Positions 1 to 8,369 of a stretch of DNA of 24,876 bases are shown in pieces. Numbering within the stretch: the first letter of the stretch is position 1; each line of letters starts with the position of its first letter. Source of the DNA: Paramacrobiotus richtersi (taxonomy: Eukaryota; Tardigrada; Eutardigrada; Parachela; Macrobiotidae); assembly GCA_034698045.1 (NCBI GenBank), contig JAQGAU010000693.1, forward strand, positions 1-24,876. The letters are read 5' to 3'. The position numbers and the translations under genes were made by a program. The notes below the pieces were generated by a model. It saw only the letters and a program-made list of their open reading frames with translations. It did no database searches and was not told the origin of the DNA.

Positions 1-18
1 TTTGCTGTACAGTACTGA

Positions 19-83
19 CAATACTCCCCCCTTTGGTGCCATTGAACGAAAAGCCGGTTGAGGTTAGCAATACTCCCCCCTTT
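19..83. repeat. Short direct repeat with C-runs
   Basis: The 16-bp string caatactccccccttt occurs identically at 19-34 and 68-83. No reading frame is associated with it. It lies about 300 bp beyond the stop codon of gene A, in its 3' flank. It may be a simple local duplication; no function is inferred. Confidence 0.5.
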
Positions 84-381
84 CTTTTTTTGAGGAACCC
101 GATTTCAAAAAATTTCCGTGAGGCACGTGCCCCGGTGCCCCCCCCTTAAATTCGCTACTGGAGCGCACTGTTCCATAACTATGCAAAACAGAATATTGAC
201 TCATTTAACATGCGCTTACCATAACACCAGATATATATTTATGGATATTCTTTCTCGTGGCGGCTATCTACCTATTAATAGGGCTATCGAGCAAACAAAA
301 CACAGCAAATTTTAGACTTTTGTTGTTTTTTCAATCCATGACCGTAAAAAACTACCGCGGTCCCTGTGATGATGAGTGTGA

Positions 382-1439
382 TTATCTATCCGGCATATCC
401 CGAATGCAGCGTCCAGGTTTCTTAGTTTTGGTATGGAGTGGAATTGGATTGAAGAAGCCGGACAATATTGCGAGTCCAATCAAAATCAAAACGAATACAG
501 CATGCAACACGAATGAGAGCTCAACTGGAAGCGAATATAGCAGAAATGAAATCACCCCAATAACTACAAACTTTGCTAGGCCTCGTAGCACAAAATCTCC
601 CAGACTGTTCCCAAGCATGTCGTTAATCATCATCAGACCATGGGGGTCAGAGTCATCGGAGTCGAGGTCATCAGATCTACCTTCGATGGCTTTCATTTCA
701 TCGTCCATCAGTTTCTTCGTCATCCAGGCTAACAGAACAATGAGCAACACCATCATCCACCCGGCACTGAGACGGTAAGCATCATACAACAGCTTTATGG
801 CCGCTGTGATCCAGATTGTTTCTTCTTCTTGCGGGCGGCTCCAGGGACGGGAACTGTTCATCATATTCTGCAGGTATGTGGGAATACTGCGAAAGTCCCC
901 GGTTAACCGGTATGATGATGTTGATTTGTTTCCCATTCCGCCGGTTAGAATAAGGAAGGCGCACAGCATACCGTTGATAATCAACCACATTATAGATCGA
1001 AAAGACGCTAGCGTAGCGGCAAATTTGTCTCGTTTGAAAATAGTGCTAATATTTCCGGCTAGAGCGCAGCATCTCCGTCCGTATAGCACCATCAGGATGG
1101 GAGTGACTGCGTTGTAAAGATGCAGCAGCACATATATCACCAGTGAAGTGGACGAATGATGCTCATCGTGAATCACTGAAAAACGTGGTCGGTCATCAGG
1201 CTGCACATTAACCTTGTAAAAATTCCACTATGTACAAGTTACACTATATAAAAGCGATTTGAACAATAAGATACGCCACATGGTCAAAGTTTCACACAAC
1301 ATTTAGCTTTTAGGAAACATAACATCAGAGGTAACTCTTGGTATCACTCACGAATCGCGTTAAGCAGCAAAACTGTCCCAGCCAGAGCGACTTGTAGATG
1401 CCCTATCTGGGTAAGTACCCAGGCCGTCACGAGTGTCAT
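382..1439 (-). CDS. Multi-pass membrane protein, type I (copy A)
   Basis: Two exons, complement(join(382..1175,1352..1439)), 293 aa. Exon 1 starts at an ATG preceded by AAAA (MTLVTAWVLTQIGHL...) and ends at a C|GTGAGT donor. The acceptor is TTTTTCAG, the 176-nt intron is phase 1, and the junction reads ...LNAI-L-IHDEHH. Predicted hydrophobic segments by eye are about residues 12-30, 41-61, 88-110, 164-181, 219-246 and 247-270. The loop after segment 3 has two N-glycosylation sequons (NKS at 112, NSS at 135) and the type I motif DFRSIPTYLQNMMNSS. A strongly acidic loop (DDLDSDDSD) lies between segments 4 and 5. If the sequons are extracellular, both termini and the acidic loop are cytoplasmic. 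Family and function are not recognised. Fit of the gene model to five paralogues makes it secure; expression is unknown. Confidence 0.85.
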
Positions 1440-1690
1440 TTTTTGTTGAACAGTACTAGCAAACACTGATCCTCTGTTTTCACACGGACGAACACGCTAG
1501 AGTAGCGCGCTCCGTCAGTGCTCACGGGATCACAAGAGCTGTCACAAGAATACGATAAACTGAATCCGTGTAAATTATCCACGATATCCAGAAAGGTGGG
1601 CAGCTCCACAGCTATCCAAAAATCGATTGCCAGGTATGCGTCAGGAAAACTGAGGCTATTCTGCCAGACTAGTTTAACATCCGGGTAGTT
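1440..1690 (-). other. Type I 5' flank of copy A
   Basis: This stretch aligns by eye with the 5' flank of copy C (15093-15300), for example ggtgggcagctccacagct here against gatgggtagctccgcagct there. It is non-coding: no common reading frame is kept. It probably holds the promoter and 5' leader of copy A. Confidence 0.5.
1497..1508 (-). promoter_or_regulatory. Type I upstream element, copy A
   Basis: On the plus strand this reads ctagagtagcgc, 58 nt upstream of the ATG of copy A. The near-identical ttagagtagcgc sits 54-61 nt upstream of the ATG in copies C and F, and ttagagtagac in E. Fixed position and conservation suggest a core-promoter or 5'-leader element. The role is inferred. Confidence 0.5.
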
Positions 1691-3067
1691 ACCCTAATGA
1701 ACGGCGCTCTCCGTGAGGATCTGCCGGGTACGACACACAGCAGTACGTCTACGGGGCATTTGCAATTAATGCTAGCATCGATCGCACTGCAATTATTCGT
1801 TGTGTCCAGTTCTGTTCCTTTCCTGTGGGTAAATGGCATCCCTGACACTTTACAGCTTTACGTGGGACTATTTTTGGCTCAGAGGCTTGAGCGTACAACT
1901 GAAAGAACTCTTAACCACACAACATGAAAATCGTCAGCGCCTTTCGTCCGCGGGAGTATTTAGTTCTGTGTATAGTTTAGCATCTCCACCAGGCTGTTTT
2001 GTAATACAGCGGCGAACGACGCCTTATCTTGCCGGCTTGCAGATTAATGACTTTTTTGGGTCAAATAGAAATTATTTAAGATCCTTTCCACGAATAACAC
2101 TTTCCATAAACCCCTTTTCCAGTTGAAGAGAGCATAAATAGGTTTATTCGAACAGCGTATAAACTGCGGTGGGCTCAGCCAGCAAGCTCATCGCGCCGTA
2201 AGATTATGGCCATGGTTATATTCATTTTAACAGCATTTCGTTACTTTGAACTACTCGTTGATCTGAATACAGTAAAACCTGTCAATAACGTGCACATCCG
2301 TTCCACGATTTTTGAACGTTATTCGAAGGTTTTATGTAACGCATAAAATGCGGTGGTTGCAATGAGCCAGTGCAGCGGAGCGATCAAGTCCATTGCGTAG
2401 TGAGATATCGCTTCATGCCGTTCCTTATTCAACGTTATATACCAATATACCGTATTATCTTTTATTACTATACTTTGATGCACAAATACACTACCAGCCT
2501 TAACAATAACATTTTATCGCTGATTTTGAGAGTCGGGCATCCGGTCTTGGTCTTAACACTTCGCGTTGCGGTGCTCACGTAGTACATTTATATCAGCACG
2601 CGAATAAACATTTCGCGGTTTCGCCGGTATCTCCGAGCTCGCTCGGTCTACATGTACGAAAGGATGAAGTGTGACCTAGTATATTCTAGCGTATAAACTA
2701 AATGTTGTGTGCACAAGTTTGCTATGGTCGCACTGAGCGCTTATATCAGGATGGTCTAGCTTATTTATGACTTGTGTTCAAATTTATTCAAGTTTACTTA
2801 TCGTCTCATAACAATTGTTTAGCAGACTGAACAATTTAAAGCAAAATCAATAAATGTTATGAGGTGGTATGTAGTTATTCTTCGTGCAAAAAGATCGCAA
2901 CGAAAAAGGTCGCAAAACTGCAAGTGACTGTAACTTACGATACGGGAAAAGACTGCGGCTGCAGGAAATAAACACAGAAAATTCAAAGAATAACATGTGC
3001 TACAGGGTTTGCGATGGGGAATACGCCAACACCGGATGCCGGTCTACTCGAAAGAAGAAGCTTGCAT
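1691..3067. other. Intergenic region between A and B, with the 3' UTR of B
   Basis: No convincing gene. The small plus-strand frames here (1697-1927, 1833-2126, 2370-2582) overlap one another, lack domains and have no counterpart in the other array units. The last 120 nt or so (about 2943-3067) should be the 3' UTR of B: cgggaaaagactgcggctgc at 2943 resembles cgcgaaaagactgctgct at 23771, downstream of pseudogene G. Confidence 0.45.
2783..2788 (-). terminator. Candidate poly(A) signal of copy B
   Basis: AATAAA on the minus strand (tttatt on plus), 280 nt beyond the stop codon of B. Copy D has an AATAAA at a similar distance (16276-16281, about 292 nt) in a similar context (ttcaagtttattcatt versus ttcaaatttattcaag). 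Confidence 0.35.
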
Positions 3068-4144
3068 TCAGTCCGCCTTGGTCACCTTCTTGGCGGCTTT
3101 GGCAGGTTCTACTAGTATGCTGAATGCGGCTAGCATCAGAGTTACCACTCCCATCTCAAAGAGCGAGAGGATAATAGTGAGAGCAAACGACAGTTTGAAA
3201 GGTAACCAGTACAGCAGCACGGAAACAGTCACAACAAAACTGAAGTTCATCAGCTCTCTCAGTGCAAGGCCAGCCGACCTTTTCCCAGACATATCTTTGC
3301 CCAATTGGAAATCTGGTATGTCATAATCGTTCTCCGTCAAACTAATCACTGTCTTCGCTGCAATCCAGACAATCAGGCCAAGAGGCAGCAGCATCATCCA
3401 CGCAGCACTGATGCCATAGGCAACGTACATGATTGACTGGATGTTTCGGATCCATTTCGCCTCGCCGTCACAGCTGTCGCTTTCCCCACCGCCCCAAGGA
3501 GTTACCAACATTCTATACAGGATTTTGTCAAGACTGCGGAAATCCGTGATTACCCTGTATCCACACGACCCATTCCCTATTTCACCGGCTGTAATCAAGA
3601 AGGAAATATACATCCCGTTGGCCAGTATCCAGAGAATGGATCGCAAGTATGCGGATAATGGTTCTACTCTGGACTGCTGGTTGATCCGTTTGGCGAGACC
3701 GTAACATGCGTGTCCGTAATGCCACATTAGAATAGGAGTGTTGGAGTTGTACAAGTGCAGAAAGAGGTAGACAGGGATGGAAGTGCACGAACCATAGGAC
3801 ACGTGAATAACTGTAAAAACAGTCAGTTCAGATCCATTTCGCAGTGTGTTTAGTCATAGCTAACGTATAACTCTAGGACAAGTTTACTAGCTCGAAAGTG
3901 CGAATCCCAACCTAAATTTTAATGTATTTCAACTGGCATATCGTTGTATACACTGTGCCATAAATACATTCTCTGAGTAAGGGATACAATGGAATCATAT
4001 GCCTAGCGACTAGGATCTTTACATACGAGAGCGCACAAGGTTTACAAATTACTTACGGATTGTATTCAACGGCAACAATACACTTGCTCCTACGATATGC
4101 AGACGACCTGTCAAAGAGAGCATCCATGATATTACGGCGCCCAT
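3068..4144 (-). CDS. Multi-pass membrane protein, type II (copy B)
   Basis: Two exons, complement(join(3068..3810,4057..4144)), 276 aa. Exon 1 (88 nt) encodes MGAVISWMLSLTGRLHIVG and the rest of segment 1, ending at donor C|GTAAGT. The acceptor is GTTTTTACAG, the intron is 246 nt, phase 1, and exon 2 opens LIHVSYGSCTS. Six hydrophobic segments match copy A. Type II hallmarks are WHYGHACYGLAKR after segment 2, a WGGGESD loop after segment 3, no acidic run between segments 4 and 5, and LLYWLPFKLS leading into the last segment. One N-glycosylation sequon (NGS) is present in the loop after segment 3. The lysine-rich tail ends AAKKVTKAD. It is the upstream neighbour of type I copy A, about 1.6 kb away, on the same strand. 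Function is not recognised. Confidence 0.85.
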
Positions 4145-4339
4145 TTTGAATAACGCAGCGCTAGCTGATAACAGGAAACTGTTTTTGAAAAGTGTAACCC
4201 AATTCGAAGAGCGCTGCTCAGGTTGGCACTGGGAACATAACTAGAATATGGCTAGATTTGCGCTGACTGGTGAGCAGTGTGTGAGTTAGCACTCGCTCCA
4301 CAGCTCGACTCAGGTGCATACTGTTTTGCTTTCATGTCG

Positions 4340-4402
4340 AACCGTGAGATCGATACAAGAAGGTTGTTCACAATCCAAGACTGAGCACAACACGCTTATT
4401 GC
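4340..4402 (-). promoter_or_regulatory. Type II conserved upstream block, copy B
   Basis: About 60 bp, roughly 196-258 nt upstream of the ATG of B, conserved with 17923-17990 (copy D) and 20736-20797 (orphan exon). On the minus strand it contains TTGTGCTCAGTC, with an initiator-like TCAGT, then GATTGTGAAC, and TATCGATCT at about +28 from the A of TCAGT. Substitutions between B and D fall mostly on first and second positions of the only shared open frame, so it is not coding. It is a candidate transcription start region. Confidence 0.5.
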
Positions 4403-4409
4403 CACAACT

Positions 4410-5656
4410 GGGTTGAATCCCATGATGCTGGTGCATGAAGAGGAAAAAGTTGCCTAGGAGGATGTACAACACCGCATCTATATGTATGTACGAGAAAGCG
4501 CAAGTGCAACCTGAAGACACAATTTAGGTCCCGATCCTGCTGTATATTTTGAGGCTTTATTTGTATTAGAATGGGCAGGCTTTGTTAGTCTAATACATAA
4601 GGCATATCTCCTGAATTATGAACTATTACTCATGGTCGATCTGATACGAACTACTGCCGCTGGTACGCAGGAAACTAGCTAAGTTTGCAGCGACGAATTA
4701 TGTAGAAACAGCTGCTTAGCAGGTGTACTGTTAAAATCGAACGCATCGTGAACCACATAGAATACTGCCTGTAATCATGAGCTGGAGGCACATCGAAGCG
4801 CACCAAATATCCACCAGCTACGCCTGCTACGGACAGACATGTCCGTTGCGTAGCAGTGATGTTGTCCCGAATAAGTCCGTGTTCTAGCTAAAGCTACGTG
4901 TGTGTGTTTATTCGGCAATTATTCAGGGCAACGCGCATAATGAAGACTTGTAGAACATATGGAACTATCCCACATGGGATAAGAAAACCTTTTCAGTCGG
5001 TGCGCCGATAAAACATCGTATACGTACATGCCGTTTACAAGAAAGATACTTCGAAGTAGGAAACTTGAACGCCATGATGCCGATGAATTTAGATGGAGGA
5101 CAGAAAACAGTAGGGAATGCGACATAAACATAAACAGGACAAAAGCGACTCCTTTATATTCTGAAGATTTGTATCGGGGTTTAAAAAGTACAATAGACAC
5201 AGTGTAAAACAGAGACTTGAAGTCACCGAAAGCGACGCAACGAACGACGGTATAGGGGAAAATGTTCAGCAACAAATATTATTATGTATTTTATTATACA
5301 CTAATGATTACCGCGCGAAACTTCGCAAAACATTCATACTGGGCCGTTTTAGTTAACCCTTGTAGCGACTGTCTTATTCAATGACAACAGGTGCGCACTT
5401 CATCTCGACGTCTCCTTTTGAAATGTCTTTAAATATTCATAGATTATTTGCCGATGAAATATTGAACCTACCCATGCTAGTCACATACGCATAGTTTCTG
5501 AATAATAGAGTTTGAAATTCTGCAGTTTAAGGAGAATACGTTAGCAAGAAAAGTCAAACGTTTTTGATTCTTGTTTCCATTCATTATTATTCTTTTTTTC
5601 ACCTAAATTAGTAAGATCGTCAAGAACAAGAGAACAGGGATGTTGCAAGTACGGAA
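4410..5656. other. Interval between B and the type I stub
   Basis: No supported gene. From about 4865 to 5640 this aligns by eye with 13186-13950, which precedes copy C: for example gctaaagctacgtgtgtgtg against tctaaagctactgtttgtgt, and ctgcagtttaaggaga against cagcagtttaaggaga. It is therefore an old duplicate of the type II-to-type I spacer. A 118-codon minus frame at 4919-5275 is not conserved in the sister interval. Confidence 0.5.
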
Positions 5657-5725
5657 AGGGCCAGTATGCTTATTTCTCGGCAACTATGTCGCAGTGAGGA
5701 CTTCTGCTAGGTACAGAAGCCTTTA

Positions 5726-5782
5726 CTACTGTATGGCAGTGGCTGCAGTGAAAAAGCCGAACGCTGCTTCACATCCCATGCC
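5726..5782 (-). pseudogene. 3' stub of a type I membrane-protein gene
   Basis: On the minus strand this reads GMGCEAAFGFFTAATAIQ followed by a TAG stop at 5726-5728. The matching part of copy C is LMGCTTLFGFFSPPAKVKA, and the DNA is also alike (gtgaaaaagccgaacgctgc against actgaaaaagccgaacaaag). The 3' flank, 5657-5725, also aligns with the end of copy C. Homology stops at about 5790 and nothing resembling the rest of exon 2 follows. This is the surviving tail of a deleted or disrupted type I copy, at the edge of the unrelated LRR/LINE block. Confidence 0.6.
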
Positions 5783-6073
5783 ATTATGTTCTTTTCACTA
5801 TTCTTGTTCGCATGACCTTTCGGTAAAAAACAAAAAAATGAACAACATGTTGATTTTTCTTTATGAATTGACAGTTAGGTATACCATTCTGTGTAAAACG
5901 TCACACATGTAAGGAAATCGTTTCCTGCATTAAGTATAAAAATTAAAACGGAAGTCAGAATTATTCACAAGTTACAAGCTCACTGGTACTTTTTGAATCC
6001 AGCACATCAAATGCATCCGCGTGCCGTACACTGTACAGTACGTGTGTCCCAGACTCATTGTGGCAAACGCGTA

Positions 6074-7387
6074 CTACAACCTGTAGTGCAAGAAAATAAC
6101 AACGACCAATGCGACTCCATAATACAATCCAGTGACAGACCGGTTGACCCACCCAGAACCACTAGGCCCCATCAGGACCGAACTACTTTCTACCACCTGA
6201 TCTGGTCGCGTTGTCGGTGCGACAAAAGTGCTGCTTCTTGCATCCACGACCTTTGTAGTGCCAGTAGTTGCCTTTGTCGTACGAGCAGTGGTCGTAGTCG
6301 TTGCCGTGCCGATGGTTCGCTTCGTGGTACTGCGACCCCCAGCACCACAGTCTTCGTACTGGTCCACCGGCGGCAGGGTCGCCAGGTTACCGAAAATGTT
6401 AAATTCTGACGTTGCAGCATTGTCCCCACAAGAGAACAATAAATGGGTGGGCTTTTGCGCAGTTGGTCCATCAGCGATTTCATGTGCCCACGTGACAAAA
6501 TCCTTTGCTTCGCAGCACGATCATGTGTTCTCCTGTTCGTCAGGGCAAAACGCATTCATCTCAAACCTGATGAACGATTCACTGGTCATGTTCAAAGTGT
6601 CACGAATGGCGCGCGATGGAAAACTCATGGCATTTTCTTGGAGTTCCAGATCCTCCAGTACAACAAATGTGAAGGGCTTGCTAATGGTCAAAGTCGTCAG
6701 TCCCGTAGTCTCTTGTTCGTGCAAAGAGAGATGCTACAAAAGAAATCTCTGCCGTATTTACCGATCGATTTACCCAGGCGATTACAGGATTATTTACCTG
6801 TAAGGAATGCGCAACGGGTGCAAAAACAGCCCAGTCCAACGTGGAAATCTCATTTTGTTCCAGTGCGATCGTCTCGATTAGCGGAATGAGCTGCGTCGGA
6901 CAAAGTGACCTGTGTCTCAAAGGCATTAATGTCGATGGCACTGATATCGTTCTGGCCCAGTCTGAGAAACTTTAAATTGTTAAATCCTTGTAAAAAGGTG
7001 GGTCCAAGTGAGCCAATCGGACATCCTTGCAGTTGGAGTCTGGTAAGTTTGCCCTTGACATTGATCAAGAAGGCCTCGATGGGCAAACGTGTCCCATTTG
7101 TCCCTTGAAAACTGTACAGAGTCAGTTGTAATGGGAACTGGCCGGTGACGTTCAGCGGTGGCGCATTATCGTGGATGGTACTTAAACGGTCTGGCCGAAA
7201 AGTGGCAGCATTGGTGTTGATTAGGCTGCCCAGTCGCATACTGGATATGCCGTATGGCACCAAGCTGGGGTCGAAGTTTCCAGGAATACTGTAGTTACCA
7301 GCGCTGCATGTTAGGAGCGTCCCAATGCCGCTCACAGTGCAGTCCGGATGCGGAACCGTTGCAGTGGTTTCTGCCACAATACGCACG
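6074..7387 (-). pseudogene. Leucine-rich-repeat surface protein gene, disrupted
   Basis: On the minus strand an LRR ectodomain runs from about 7387 to 6520. It has an N-terminal cysteine cap (PDCTVSGIGTLLTCS), repeats such as LKFLRLGQNDISAIDINAF and IETIALEQNEISTLDWAVF, and a C-terminal cysteine cap (AFCP...CCEAKDFVTW...C). A Thr-rich stalk follows (TTKRTIGTATTTTTARTT), then a hydrophobic tail (GLYYGVALVVVIFLHYRL) fitting a membrane anchor or GPI signal. A 64-nt intron is evident at 6734-6797 (CAG|GTAAAT ... TTTTGTAG), phase 0. Two lesions are visible: an extra base near 6905-6912 between repeats, and an in-frame TGA at 6521-6523 inside the C-terminal cap, with coding resuming in the same frame. 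No in-frame ATG or signal peptide precedes 7387, so a 5' exon is missing or unlocated. It is probably a pseudogene, or possibly a gene with sequence errors. Partner and role are unknown. Confidence 0.65.
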
Positions 7388-7389
7388 CT

Positions 7390-8050
7390 GTTATGAACTA
7401 TTATTTTGCATTTCTGAACTATGCATTGCTAGTGACCAGCTTTGTGAAGTAACTGGTGTAACGGGAATCGTCGTTTTATTTATAGCGTCCAGAACTGGAC
7501 TGTTGCGTGTAAATAAAGGACCGTGCTAGGCATGTATGTTGGTGCAACATTAGCAGAAATATTTCTGTACACTGCGCATCCGACACAGTTTAAGTTTTAG
7601 TACAATTAAAGTCAAGTTTACCAATATTTAACTATACATGTACATTTGTACATGACTGACAGCGGTTATATAAATAATAATTTTGTTTTGGGCATATTAT
7701 TAATTATATGTACTTAGGTGGAAGAGTATAGATTAATGAAAAGAGCAACTTATACCACTCGCAACCACTACAGTTACTTCCTGCTAAGCTTTCGCATTTC
7801 CCCTCACAAACATCCAACACAACGAATGCCTTGTTTATGTTATGACAGAGACATTGCGCATTGAAAGGTTGTTTGATACTGCTTCTCGGCATTTATTCAT
7901 ATGACAGAATAACTGATAACGAAATGTCCACAAAAGTTCTTATATCGCACTGGAGCATAAAACTATGAGGAGAGGGTATTTGTCATCCGTATCAGTTGTC
8001 AGGTGATTAAAACTGTCGACCAGAAATGATTCAGCATACGCAGAAGTCAC
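7390..8050. other. AT-rich interval with a small cysteine-rich frame
   Basis: Mostly featureless AT-rich DNA between the LRR gene and the LINE. The only frame with some character is a 62-codon minus frame at 7704-7892. It contains a cysteine pattern (CLCH...DVCEGKCES...NCSGCEW) that could be an exon of a small secreted cysteine-rich protein. There is no convincing splice context, signal peptide or paralogue in the window, so it is not called as a gene. Confidence 0.25.
7477..7484 (-). promoter_or_regulatory. Possible TATA box upstream of the LRR gene
   Basis: TATAAATA on the minus strand, about 90 nt upstream of the first recognisable LRR codons. No in-frame ATG lies between it and the LRR reading frame, so it cannot be the promoter of a simple single-first-exon gene. 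Weak evidence. Confidence 0.2.
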
Positions 8051-8269
8051 TTAACGAATAACGATAGAATACCTGTTCAGTCCAGCTGGCGCCAGCTGAC
8101 TTGAAAGGTGTCCGTTTACGGCTCCGCTTGTTTGGAAATCTGGCCATAGATAAAACTTCGCGGCCAGTGCATCCCCAAAAACGGCTTTTAGCGGTAGGAA
8201 AGTGGTATTTACGTTATCGAATCTTTTAAAAGCTGCCTGCACTGAAAAACTCAGAAAAAAGCCATACAT
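8051..8269 (-). other. Unrecognised 72-codon open frame
   Basis: The minus frame begins MYGFFLSFSVQAAF, which could act as a weak signal peptide, and ends shortly after NRYSIVIR. The sequence ATTCGTTAAGTG at its end is donor-like but does not match the paralogue exon 1 donors. No domain is recognised. It could be a first exon of something on the minus strand or chance. Confidence 0.2.
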
Positions 8270-8369
8270 TAGTTCTTTATTAAGGCTTCTGTTTGTTTGT
8301 TTAATTCTGATTAACCGTCCAGTACAGTCAGTGACTTGCGACTCGAAGATGGGGTATTGATTTTATCGT

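Noticed and set aside
257-1117. Plus-strand frames over exon 2 of copy A, and similar antisense frames over B-G
   Set aside because: They lie antisense to conserved coding sequence, and splice sites and motifs exist only on the minus strand.
1176-1206. In-frame ATG just 5' of the exon 2 acceptor in A (also D at 17377-17379 and F at 22662-22664) as an alternative start
   Set aside because: No such in-frame ATG exists in C or E, and the strong acceptor plus the conserved 88-nt first exon explain the structure in all copies.
2634-2647. Palindrome ccgagctcgctcgg
   Set aside because: Six-base arms in a GC-rich patch are expected by chance; there is no context for a functional site.
4919-5275. 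118-codon minus frame
   Set aside because: The homologous interval at 13200-13600 does not keep this frame open, and no domain is visible.
6228-6803. 191-codon plus frame and its overlapping neighbour at 6443-6889
   Set aside because: Antisense shadow of the Thr-rich stalk and LRR coding sequence; its composition (VVVVAV runs) mirrors the repeats on the other strand.
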